Assembly: GCF_003813775.1 (NCBI RefSeq)
Contig: NZ_RPDH01000002.1
Span: forward strand, 310,001 to 374,000
Source of the DNA: Chitinophaga lutea
GTDB lineage: Bacteria > Bacteroidota > Bacteroidia > Chitinophagales > Chitinophagaceae
Reading direction: 5' to 3'
DNA: 64,000 bases
A program made the translations under genes and the position numbers. This document shows, piece after piece, positions 46,832 to 54,634 of the stretch (the stretch's first letter is position 1; the number at the start of each line of letters is the position of its first letter). The notes under the pieces were generated by a model. That model was not told the DNA's origin and searched no databases. It saw nothing but the letters and a program-made list of their open reading frames with translations.

Positions 46832-47830
46832 ATGGTCGTTATTTTCGGAAGGTTAGACGACGCCTCCACCACCTTTGTAGCGGAATGGATCCATTCTTTT
46901 GGCAAAGAATACGTCATCCTCAATACGGATGACGAGCGGGGGCAGTTCGTACGGTACAGTTCCCCGGAAAAGGCATTGGTCTTTGAAAAAGAATCGAGGA
47001 CGGTGAACCTGCTCGACGTGGAAAGCGTCTGGGTACGGAGGAACGGCATGTCGCAGAAGGCATTCGGCCGCCACCAGGAGGATATCAATCTGAATGTGTT
47101 CTTTGACAAAACGAACCGTGCGCAGCAGCATATCACCAAGGAAACGAATGTCCTGATCGAATACATTCACGACGCCGTCAGCAAAAACTGCGACAGGGTG
47201 CTCGGCGCCTACCGGCAGGGCGATGTCAACAAACTGGTCATCCTGGATATCGCCGAAAAATGCGGGTTGTCCGTTCCGGTCAACCACATCGTATCGAAGA
47301 AAAGCCAGATAGCCGCACTGTTGAAACAGGGGCGAAAGCTGATCACCAAGCCGCTGAGCCAGGGTGTGTACGCGTTTACCGACACCATTGCCTACTTTTC
47401 ATACGTGGAAAATATTACGGAGAAAAACCTGCGGGACATCCCCGATACTTTTTTCCCGTCGTGGCTGCAGGAAAAGGTCGAAAAAAAGTACGAACTGCGG
47501 GTTTTCTACTTCCTGGGAAAATGTTACAGCATGGCCATTTTTTCCCAGGAACATGAAGCGACCAGTACCGACTTCAGGCGATCGAACGACGAAACGCCCA
47601 CCCGGCACGTTCCCTTCCAGCTCCCCCCGGAAGTGGAGGGCAAGATTACCGACCTCATGAACGCCATCCACCTGAATACCGGCTCCATCGATATCATCGT
47701 GGATGTGCATGACAATTATGTTTTTCTCGAGGTGAACCCCGTCGGGCAGTTCGCCATGACATCATACCCCTGTAACTATTACCTGGAAAAGTTAGTAGCC
47801 GGGTATTTATGTGAAAAAAATATTGGATAA
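46832..47830 (+). CDS. gwsG: ATP-grasp peptide maturase (graspetide ligase)
   Basis: This 332-residue ATP-grasp ligase should join Asp/Glu side chains of the core to Ser/Thr (ester) or Lys (amide) side chains. Start ATG 46832 (MVVIFGRLDDASTTFVAEWI). The N-terminal part (about 1-110) has the strand/loop VESVWVRRNGMSQKAFGR typical of the RimK-like maturases (V-W-x-R-R). The ATP-grasp fold proper has KLITKPLSQGVYAF (ATP-binding Lys), PSWLQEKVEKKYELRVFYFL (the QE-x-x-x-K-x-E-L-R-V block) and the metal-binding VDVHDNYVFLEVNPVGQFAM. Stop and the next start are directly joined (TAA/ATG), showing co-translation with the 68-residue protein. The pairing with a SPASM protein defines the grasp-with-spasm class. 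Confidence 0.92.
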   Translation: MVVIFGRLDDASTTFVAEWIHSFGKEYVILNTDDERGQFVRYSSPEKALVFEKESRTVNLLDVESVWVRRNGMSQKAFGRHQEDINLNVFFDKTNRAQQHITKETNVLIEYIHDAVSKNCDRVLGAYRQGDVNKLVILDIAEKCGLSVPVNHIVSKKSQIAALLKQGRKLITKPLSQGVYAFTDTIAYFSYVENITEKNLRDIPDTFFPSWLQEKVEKKYELRVFYFLGKCYSMAIFSQEHEATSTDFRRSNDETPTRHVPFQLPPEVEGKITDLMNAIHLNTGSIDIIVDVHDNYVFLEVNPVGQFAMTSYPCNYYLEKLVAGYLCEKNIG

Positions 47831-48037
47831 ATGAAAAAGTTACCAAGGTTCAAAACGCTCAGGCTGGCAGACCCGCAAAAGAGGAATCTCCCGGTTTTCT
47901 TCAACTTCGTTTCTTATGTGGAACACCCCAAGAAAACCATCAAGGCCTTCCACTATAACCAGGAACACCAATACTATGTGAATTATTTCGACAGTCAGAA
48001 ATTACTCTCAAAAATCATCCGGTATGACGAAAAATGA
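47831..48037 (+). CDS. 68-residue coupled protein of the graspetide cluster, unknown
   Basis: This small basic protein (MKKLPRFKTLRLADPQKRNL, later VEHPKKTIKAFHYNQEHQYY) starts directly after the ATP-grasp stop and overlaps the next gene by 14 bases, so translational coupling on both sides argues that it is real. It has no Cys, no signal peptide, no membrane helix and no GG motif. Length and mixed beta/helix composition would allow a small leader-binding or scaffold role, but I recognise no family. It is not a second precursor by any visible mark. Confidence 0.75.
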   Translation: MKKLPRFKTLRLADPQKRNLPVFFNFVSYVEHPKKTIKAFHYNQEHQYYVNYFDSQKLLSKIIRYDEK

Positions 48038-49058
48038 TTTGCCGCCGGCAAAGTACTTTTACCTGTTTGCGGATCTCCTCGTAACAAAAGGTTTCACACG
48101 CACCCTGATCACCGACACCTCCAGGCAAGCCCTGCATTTTATCGACAACTCGTACTATGAGGCGCTGATGCTGTGCAGGCATCATACATTGGGAGAGATC
48201 GCCGGTATGATGGAGGCGGAAGAGGATGTAACGTTATTCCATACGTTCATCGGTGAAATGCTCGACAGTAAAATGGGCGCGCTGGTAGACGACATTGCGC
48301 TTTTCCCGGAAATCGAGAAGTACTGGGACCATCCTTCGGTGATCACCAACGCCATCATCGACATCCGGGACGCCGCGCATGATTTCGACAAGGTATTCAG
48401 CGAACTGGACCAGCTGGGATGCGAATATGTTGAAATAAGGTCGTACCGGGAACAGACCATCGAAGAGATCGAGCGGATCCTGAAATTTTCTGCGCAGCGG
48501 AGAATCAAAAAGCTGTTTTTCCTCACCAGGTATTCTGACAAGCATACCGCCGGGGAGCTGGGCGCTTTGTTCTCCAGGTATACGTTCCTGGCGCTTACCC
48601 TCTATGCGACGCCGGCGGAGTGCATACCCGAACTGGAAAAATCCATCGAGTACGGCGTGGCATTTGTCAGGCAGGAGATCTCGTCGGCACAATGCTGCGG
48701 CAACATCAGCTTTGAAGGTTTCCAGGTGCCGAAAATAAAAAACATCATGGAGAACTTCCTCTATAACGGGTGCCTGAACAGAAAAATCAGCATAGACGAA
48801 AACGGGCAGGTGAAAAATTGTCCTTCGATGAAGCATTCGTACGGGCATATCGATGATATTTCACTCCGGTCCGTTGTGGACCGGGACGACTTCAGGTTGG
48901 TGTGGGGCATCACGAAGGAAAAAATCAGTGAATGCGCCGATTGCGAATACCGGTCCATCTGCACGGATTGCCGGGTATTCATAAAGAATGAAAACGATAT
49001 CTATTCCAAGCCCAGCAAATGCAAATACGACCCGTACTCGGGCCGGTGGGCGTCGTAA
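48024..49058 (+). CDS. gwsS: SPASM-domain peptide maturase without radical-SAM motif
   Basis: This 344-residue protein is the SPASM partner of the system. Residues about 10-85 (YFYLFADLLVTKGFTRTLIT, ALMLCRHHTLGEIAGMMEAE) resemble a PqqD-like RiPP recognition element. A degenerate radical-SAM-like barrel follows (about 105-225), but the CX3CX2C iron-sulphur motif expected near its start is absent: HPSVITNAIIDIRDAAHDF stands there with no Cys. The C-terminal SPASM Cys set is intact: C250, C266, C304-X2-C307-X5-C313-X2-C316 and C333. It may thus bind auxiliary [4Fe-4S] clusters without radical chemistry, acting as a chaperone or recognition factor for the ligase. Length is short for a full rSAM-SPASM enzyme. 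The assignment to the family is firm, the activity is not. Confidence 0.85.
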   Translation: MTKNDLPPAKYFYLFADLLVTKGFTRTLITDTSRQALHFIDNSYYEALMLCRHHTLGEIAGMMEAEEDVTLFHTFIGEMLDSKMGALVDDIALFPEIEKYWDHPSVITNAIIDIRDAAHDFDKVFSELDQLGCEYVEIRSYREQTIEEIERILKFSAQRRIKKLFFLTRYSDKHTAGELGALFSRYTFLALTLYATPAECIPELEKSIEYGVAFVRQEISSAQCCGNISFEGFQVPKIKNIMENFLYNGCLNRKISIDENGQVKNCPSMKHSYGHIDDISLRSVVDRDDFRLVWGITKEKISECADCEYRSICTDCRVFIKNENDIYSKPSKCKYDPYSGRWAS

Positions 49059-49096
49059 GCGATTGTAAACTTATCCGTCAATTTAAGATACCGGCC

Positions 49097-50134
49097 ATGA
49101 TGCGGGACCTGTATATAAGGAAACTGGAAGATATTTTTAACCGGATTTACCTGGGTTATGGTAGTTCGGTGGAGCCATCCCTGGGATTCGGGGGCGGCGG
49201 GGTGCTGCTTTTTTTGTTATACTATGGTAAGTTATGCCCATCCGACCTGCTGATGGAATTTACCTATACCGTTGCGGAAAGTACCTTTAAAAAATGCGAG
49301 GATGCCAGGAACAGTGTGAAGGGAGCCTACTTTACGGGGGCGGCGGGCACAGTGGCGGCCTTCGAGAATATCACGGCGAACAGACTGCTCGACACCGATG
49401 TACATGAAGTATTCAGGGATGTTGACCAGGCCGTTTACCAGCGGATCACGAACTTCGATCTGCAAAAGCCCCGGCCGGGCGCGAAAGACGAGCTGATCGA
49501 ATACGGCATATATATGCAGTGCCGGCAGAACAGCAGGCTGGCGCCCAGGGGAACGATCAATTACCTGCAGAAGGTGGCGGCGCTGATCAGTGTGGTGGAT
49601 TATATCGGCCTGCTGGTAGACGGAACCGCAAACATCAATAGCAAAAACATCAACCGCATTTGTGCGTATCTGATTTTCCTGCACAGGGTGTCGCGTCAAA
49701 AGGTCTATCCCGAGATATGCGCAGGTATCATGCAGCGGATACTTGGCCTGGTGGAGCGCTTCCTGGCCGACAGCCGTAATTTGAAGCGGGGCATACCCAC
49801 CTGCCTGGTATACGGCATTGCTGCCGTGCAGCCACGCCATACATCGCCCGCATTGACCGGTATCATCGATGCGAACCTCATCAATCCCAACCCGGCTGGC
49901 GGCCTTTTGAACAACATCGTCGACATCCAGCAACTGAACCGGCTTTACTGGTCTACGCAGGAGGCGGACTTCAGATCCAATGCGGCGTTGCAGATTGCCG
50001 CGCTGGAAGACCGGGTGAAAGGGAACCTGTCCCGGAAGGAAATGGGCCTGGCGGGGCTGTCCGGGCTCGGCCTTTGTATGTTGTCCTATCTCGACAGGGA
50101 ATGCCTTGCCTGGGATAGTGTATTGTGTGTTTAA
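49097..50134 (+). CDS. Degenerate LanC-like protein of the RiPP cluster
   Basis: This 345-residue all-alpha protein starts at ATG 49097 (MMRDLYIRKLEDIFNRIYLG); a frame from 49019 overlapping the SPASM gene is less likely. It has LanC-like Gly-rich helix caps: SLGFGGGGVLLFLLYYGKL, a later KGAYFTGAAGTVAAFE block, and a closing EMGLAGLSGLGLCMLSYLDR, which mimics the last LanC repeat. The zinc-binding WCxG and CHG motifs of lanthionine cyclases are missing; PTCLVYGIAAVQPRH is the nearest match. The precursor core has no Cys, so thioether formation can be excluded. It may be a binding or protection protein. It lies 38 bases after the SPASM gene. Confidence 0.6.
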   Translation: MMRDLYIRKLEDIFNRIYLGYGSSVEPSLGFGGGGVLLFLLYYGKLCPSDLLMEFTYTVAESTFKKCEDARNSVKGAYFTGAAGTVAAFENITANRLLDTDVHEVFRDVDQAVYQRITNFDLQKPRPGAKDELIEYGIYMQCRQNSRLAPRGTINYLQKVAALISVVDYIGLLVDGTANINSKNINRICAYLIFLHRVSRQKVYPEICAGIMQRILGLVERFLADSRNLKRGIPTCLVYGIAAVQPRHTSPALTGIIDANLINPNPAGGLLNNIVDIQQLNRLYWSTQEADFRSNAALQIAALEDRVKGNLSRKEMGLAGLSGLGLCMLSYLDRECLAWDSVLCV

Positions 50135-50155
50135 TCAGATTACAATCCGGTATAT

Positions 50156-51841
50156 ATGATATACATATCTGCTCAGTCTGACGACCTGTATTTTTTATGG
50201 CAGCTGGAGGTACAGCTGGAAAATTTTGGCAGCCTGGGCATTCCTCCGGAGAACATCCACGTGTTGATCGGGTTCAATCCTGAAAAAGGGCTGAAACGGG
50301 AATACCAGGCACTGATCGCCGCAGGGCGGGCTACTTTTTTCACGTATGCCGATGAACGGGTGGTCAAAAATTATAAATCTTCCATCAGGCCGCACATCCT
50401 GAAAAAACACTTCAGGGAACAGGCTTACCTCGAAAAGGAAACGATCTTTTATCACGATTGCGATATCATTTTCAGGGAGCGCCTGAACGAGCAGTTCTTC
50501 GGGGAAGGCGATACCTGGTACCTGTCGAAAACACCTTACATCTCCTATAAAGTGCTCGAAAAGCATGGTGGACGGAAAATCGTCGACAAGCTGTGCAGCA
50601 TCGTAGGGATCCCGCGGAGCGCGGTGGAACAACATGAGCCGCATACCGGCGGCGCGCAGTATGTGCTGAAGAACCTGTCGTATGCGTTCTGGGAAAAAGT
50701 GGAAAAGGATTGCGAAGCCATTTACAGCCAGCTGGTCGATTTTAACCTGAAACGCCAGAAGGGCCTGCAGGCATGGTGTGCGGACATGTGGGCCGTTCTC
50801 TGGAATGGCTTGTTATATGGCCATTCCCTGGAAGTTCATCCGGCGCTTGATTTCTGCTGGCCCAAGGATGCCAAAGAAAGATGGTATGAAACGAATATCC
50901 TCCATAATTCGGGGGTTTTGCATCACGAAGCCGATACCATCTTTTGCAAAGGCCTGTATCTGTCGAGCACGCCGTATTTTTCCAATTTCACCTACATGGA
51001 TGAAAACCTGTGCTCCCGGCAGTACGTACATGTCATTGAACGTTTTGCGGCATCCATAAAAAGGGAGGACCTGCGGGATGTTACCTTCGTCTTTCCCGCA
51101 AGGATCGAATCCAGCGAAGATATCGCCACCCTCGACACGGTGACCCGCTATATCGCCAAAAATTTCAGGACGAACATCCACATCCTGGAAATCGATGACC
51201 TGTCCCGGATAAACAAAGATATATTCGTAAAGGAGACGCAGTTTTTTTTCTCGATGAACAAAAGGAGGGGAGCGGATTATGCCCCCTTTGTCAATCAGCA
51301 CGTCGCCCAAATAACCACCCCGTTGATCTGTATCTGCGAGCCTAATTGCATCGTTCCGCCGAAGCAGGTGCTGGATGCAGTGAAGTCCATCCGGGAGTCC
51401 CGGGCGGATTTCTGTTACCCGTTTGACGAATTGCCGTTTATGGTGAGGCAGGACCAGGCGCACCGCTTCCAGGCGACACTGGACCATGCGAACCTGGGCA
51501 CCCAAAAGGCCTCCATGCTGAGGGAGCACTATTATACCGGCTGGTGCTTTTTTGATAAAAACAGCTATGCTCAGGCCGGTATGGAGAATGAACGGCTCAG
51601 GACCTGGGGCATTTACAGCTTCATGGAACGGAACAAACGAATGCGCATACTCGGGTACAAAGAACTGCGGATCCCCGGTCCGTTTTTTTATATTGAAAAG
51701 TACATACCGCATATCCCGGAAGAATTCCGTATTTCGGATTTATCACGTAATTTAAACGAGTATGTCCGCATCTGTGGCATGAAAAAAAAGGAACTCGAAA
51801 ACGATGTGGCTGCGTGGGCGGGATTAAATAAAACAGCGTAA
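50156..51841 (+). CDS. Two-domain glycosyltransferase of the RiPP cluster
   Basis: This 561-residue cytosolic protein appears to be two GT-A-like halves. In the N-terminal half (about 1-320) a DxD-type metal motif is seen in ETIFYHDCDIIFRERLNEQF, preceded by WQLEVQLENFGSLGIPPENI; the pattern of 'xxDCDIIF' plus a conserved Trp/His region (HTGGAQYVLKNLSYAFWEKV, HNSGVLHHEADTIFCKGLYL) resembles peptide- or hydroxyproline-directed transferases of the serine-galactosyltransferase type. The C-terminal half (about 335-555) has TTPLICICEPNCIVPPKQVL in place of DxD and resembles a GT2-like or galactosyltransferase C-domain, possibly non-catalytic or of other specificity. Position inside the operon suggests that the peptide or a glycan built on it is the acceptor. 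The family is inferred from motifs only. Confidence 0.6.
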   Translation: MIYISAQSDDLYFLWQLEVQLENFGSLGIPPENIHVLIGFNPEKGLKREYQALIAAGRATFFTYADERVVKNYKSSIRPHILKKHFREQAYLEKETIFYHDCDIIFRERLNEQFFGEGDTWYLSKTPYISYKVLEKHGGRKIVDKLCSIVGIPRSAVEQHEPHTGGAQYVLKNLSYAFWEKVEKDCEAIYSQLVDFNLKRQKGLQAWCADMWAVLWNGLLYGHSLEVHPALDFCWPKDAKERWYETNILHNSGVLHHEADTIFCKGLYLSSTPYFSNFTYMDENLCSRQYVHVIERFAASIKREDLRDVTFVFPARIESSEDIATLDTVTRYIAKNFRTNIHILEIDDLSRINKDIFVKETQFFFSMNKRRGADYAPFVNQHVAQITTPLICICEPNCIVPPKQVLDAVKSIRESRADFCYPFDELPFMVRQDQAHRFQATLDHANLGTQKASMLREHYYTGWCFFDKNSYAQAGMENERLRTWGIYSFMERNKRMRILGYKELRIPGPFFYIEKYIPHIPEEFRISDLSRNLNEYVRICGMKKKELENDVAAWAGLNKTA

Positions 51842-51842
51842 T

Positions 51843-52724
51843 ATGAACATTCCGATGATGGTTGCCAGATGCCTGTTATGTACATTGATCAATACGTTTA
51901 TCTGTCAGCAAATGTTTTCCCAGGATTTCAAGGCACATAAGAAGCAGGTAATTCAGGAGCTGGAGCAGGCCTTCGACCTGGATCAGGGTACCCGGAAGGA
52001 ATTCAACGACTGTGTTTCGGCATCAGGCATGAAACATCCGGAATGCGTGCGGAAAAGACTGGCGATGGTCAGGCAGGACTCCATCAACCAGCAGATAGTA
52101 TCGAAAGTGCTCGACCGGTATGGCTGGCCGCCTGCGGGGCAGATTACGGAGAAGGCGGGCAAGGCGATTTTCTATGTTATCCAGCATGCGCCGCTGGCGT
52201 TTCAGCTGAAGTATGCGGGGTTGGTGGATACCGCGTTCAAGCGGAAGGCCATCATTCCGCTGGAGTATGCTTTTTTTATCGACAGGTTGCGGACCAAACA
52301 AGGGATGGCCCAGCTGTACGGCACACAGCATGAAATGGACAACCTCGGGAACAGGTACCTGTACCCGGTGAAAAACTGGTACGAGGTGAATACCCTGCGG
52401 CAGCAATACGGCATCCCACCCCTGGATTTAAATGAAACGCCGGAGTACCGGCAATACCCGAAGGTTTTTCAAAATGATACGGTGGTGTTGATTGGCCATA
52501 TCTACAAAGACGCCAATACCCCCATACCGGACGCAGCCGTGGTGATGGATTCCGTAGTGCTGGGCAAATCGAACGACAGCGGTTTCTTTATTGTCTGCAT
52601 CCCGAAAAAGAAAGACGAAGATGTGTTTATCACCATCCGGCCCGATGCGGATAAACCCGAGGGCGTTCGTCAGGCCATCAGGGGCTCGAAAGAATTCTAT
52701 CATATATACGTACAGTTCAAGTAA
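51843..52724 (+). CDS. DUF6624/CarboxypepD-like secreted protein
   Basis: This 293-residue protein starts one base after the glycosyltransferase stop. A signal peptide (residues 1-27, ending MFSQ) is followed by a helical domain (about 30-190) with VLDRYGWPPAGQITEKAGKA, VIQHAPLAFQLKYAGLVDTA, FFIDRLRTKQGMAQLYGTQ, a pattern I associate with DUF6624. A C-terminal beta domain (about 215-290; TVVLIGHIYKDANTPIPDAA) has the carboxypeptidase-regulatory-like or TonB-receptor N-terminal type fold. It is a periplasmic or surface protein encoded in the RiPP operon; roles such as immunity or receptor contact are possible but untested. Confidence 0.65.
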   Translation: MNIPMMVARCLLCTLINTFICQQMFSQDFKAHKKQVIQELEQAFDLDQGTRKEFNDCVSASGMKHPECVRKRLAMVRQDSINQQIVSKVLDRYGWPPAGQITEKAGKAIFYVIQHAPLAFQLKYAGLVDTAFKRKAIIPLEYAFFIDRLRTKQGMAQLYGTQHEMDNLGNRYLYPVKNWYEVNTLRQQYGIPPLDLNETPEYRQYPKVFQNDTVVLIGHIYKDANTPIPDAAVVMDSVVLGKSNDSGFFIVCIPKKKDEDVFITIRPDADKPEGVRQAIRGSKEFYHIYVQFK

Positions 52725-52762
52725 GGCTGCCCGGCAGCCGTTGTTTGCCAAAAACGGAAAAG

Positions 52763-53614
52763 ATGATCGTCGTTAAGTTAGCGGGGGGAATCGGGAACCA
52801 GATGTTTCAGTACGCATTCGGAAGATACCTCTCCGTAACGTTCGGTTTTCCCCTTTTTCTCGACATCTCCCTCTATAAATTCAATCTTTCAAACCGGACC
52901 TTCGACCTGAATATCTTCCGGCTGCATAAAGATATCATGCTTACCGATCAGGACGGGGTAGCCAGCATGAGCAGGGGCAGGGCCACGTTTTACCTGAATG
53001 AGCAGTCTTTTCATTTCAACGACCTGATAGAACGGACGATCAGGGAAACTGCTGCCGCCGGAAAAGATGCGGTGTACGTCATTATCGGGTACTGGCAGTC
53101 TGAGCGGTACTTCGAAACGATAACGGGCGCCATCAGGAACGAATTCCGTTTCGCTGAAAAAACCGGGCGAAAGTTTCAGCAGCTGAATAAAAGGATATCG
53201 GGAGAAAATGCGGTGATGGTCAACGTAAGGCGCGGAGATTATCTGGAGCACCTGGATTATCATGGCGTTGTGAGCCCGGAATATATTCAGCGGGCCATGG
53301 CGCTGATCATGCAAAAGACCGACAGCCCCCATTTCTTCATATTCTCCGACGACATACCCTGGTGCAGGGAACACATCATGTTTTATGACAACATCACCCT
53401 CGTGGATGAAAAATATTACGATGCCCAATTCAGGGGTTACCTGGAGCTGATGACGAATTGCCGGCATTTTATCATCGCCAACAGTACATTTTCCTGGTGG
53501 TCGGCCTGGCTGGCGCCCAACAAGGAAAAGATCGTGATAGCACCTGAAAAATGGTTTGAAGCCCCCGGTGCCGACACGAAAGATCTTCTGCAAGAAGAAT
53601 GGATCCGACTGTAA
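52763..53614 (+). CDS. Alpha-1,2-fucosyltransferase, GT11 family
   Basis: This 283-residue enzyme transfers fucose from GDP-fucose to a galactose-like 2-OH. Start ATG 52763 (MIVVKLAGGIGNQMFQYAFG); the frame continues to a TTG 18 bases upstream. GT11 hallmarks are the N-terminal GGIGNQMFQYA-FGR motif, the GDP-binding motif NVRRGDYLEH (H/V-x-R-R-x-D), and the third motif ANSTFSWWSAWLAP. Length is normal for bacterial FutC/WbwK-type enzymes. It lies 38 bases after the DUF6624 gene, in the RiPP operon. Its acceptor may be a sugar placed by the two-domain transferase or GT2 protein. Confidence 0.92.
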   Translation: MIVVKLAGGIGNQMFQYAFGRYLSVTFGFPLFLDISLYKFNLSNRTFDLNIFRLHKDIMLTDQDGVASMSRGRATFYLNEQSFHFNDLIERTIRETAAAGKDAVYVIIGYWQSERYFETITGAIRNEFRFAEKTGRKFQQLNKRISGENAVMVNVRRGDYLEHLDYHGVVSPEYIQRAMALIMQKTDSPHFFIFSDDIPWCREHIMFYDNITLVDEKYYDAQFRGYLELMTNCRHFIIANSTFSWWSAWLAPNKEKIVIAPEKWFEAPGADTKDLLQEEWIRL

Positions 53615-53675
53615 GCTATACCCCGGGCAGTGGGCGTGAGAACCGGATTTATAACCTGTAAAAATATACCCTGTG

Positions 53676-54548
53676 ATGCCATTAGTTTCTGTAGTGCTCC
53701 CTGCTCATAATTGTGAACAATTCATCACGGAGAGCATCGAGTCTGTCCTGAACCAGTCGCTGACCGACTTTGAACTGATCATCGTCAATGATGCCTCCAC
53801 CGACCGTACCCCTGAAATTATCCGGAGTATACCGGATAAACGGATTGTTTACCTGGAAAACAAAAGCAAACAGGGGATAGCGAGGTCGCTGAACAAGGGG
53901 CTGCACTTTTCCAAAGGCAGGTATATCGCGCGGATGGACGGGGACGATATTGCGATGGATACCCGTTTTGAAAAGCAGGTGACCTACCTGGACGAAAACA
54001 CGGATGTGTCTGTACTTGGTACGAACATGGAACTGATGGGAACGGGCACCGTCGGTACAATGGCCGTCGGCGATGAAATACACAGGATTTACCTGCTAAA
54101 GGTAAATACCATCGCGCACCCTACCGTGATGATGCGGAAGGCGCATCTCACCGCCAACCGGCTTTTCTATGACAGGCTGGCGGATTATGCCGAAGACTAT
54201 AAATTGTGGACGGATGTGGCGGGCAGTAACCTGAAAATCGAGACGTACCCCGAGGTATTGCTGAAGTACCGGCCTCATCAGAAGCAGACATCCGTCACCA
54301 AATCGCGCGAAATGGAGCTGACCGTGCATAAGATCAGGCTCCTGTACGCGTACAATTATTTTTCCGGCACTTTGCGGGGAAGGGAAGACATTTACCTCGA
54401 ACTGATGTCCAATTGCATGGACCCCGGTAAAACGGACGATTATCATCAGCTGATCCATGATATCAAAGCGGAAAACAGCAGAAAACACTATTTTAACGAA
54501 AAATTATTCGAGCGTTTTTTTGAGAAAGTGCTGGAAGGGAGTATTTAA
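53676..54548 (+). CDS. GT2 family glycosyltransferase
   Basis: This 290-residue GT-A transferase starts at ATG 53676 (MPLVSVVLPAHNCEQFITES), one codon after an in-frame GTG. Motifs are the N-terminal strand VVLPAHN, the nucleotide-binding FELIIVNDASTDRTPEIIRS, and the metal-binding DxD in GRYIARMDGDDIAMDTRFEK. A final acceptor part includes IAHPTVMMRKAHL and DYAEDYKLWTDVA with the typical ED motif of inverting GT2 enzymes. The sugar is unknown. Third transferase in the cluster, 61 bases after the fucosyltransferase gene. Confidence 0.92.
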   Translation: MPLVSVVLPAHNCEQFITESIESVLNQSLTDFELIIVNDASTDRTPEIIRSIPDKRIVYLENKSKQGIARSLNKGLHFSKGRYIARMDGDDIAMDTRFEKQVTYLDENTDVSVLGTNMELMGTGTVGTMAVGDEIHRIYLLKVNTIAHPTVMMRKAHLTANRLFYDRLADYAEDYKLWTDVAGSNLKIETYPEVLLKYRPHQKQTSVTKSREMELTVHKIRLLYAYNYFSGTLRGREDIYLELMSNCMDPGKTDDYHQLIHDIKAENSRKHYFNEKLFERFFEKVLEGSI

Positions 54549-54634
54549 TGGCACGGTAATACCTGCCTTCGAAACGCTCAACGGTGCATGGAAGAAAGGC
54601 ACGATCTCCGCTGGTACATAATCATGAAAAGAAA

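Noticed and set aside
47831..48037. Second RiPP precursor
   Set aside because: No double-glycine site, no leader pattern of the first precursor and no separate core; better seen as a coupled accessory protein.
49097..50134. True lanthipeptide cyclase, i.e. a lanthipeptide cluster
   Set aside because: Zinc ligands are missing, the precursor has no Cys and no LanB/LanM dehydratase is present.
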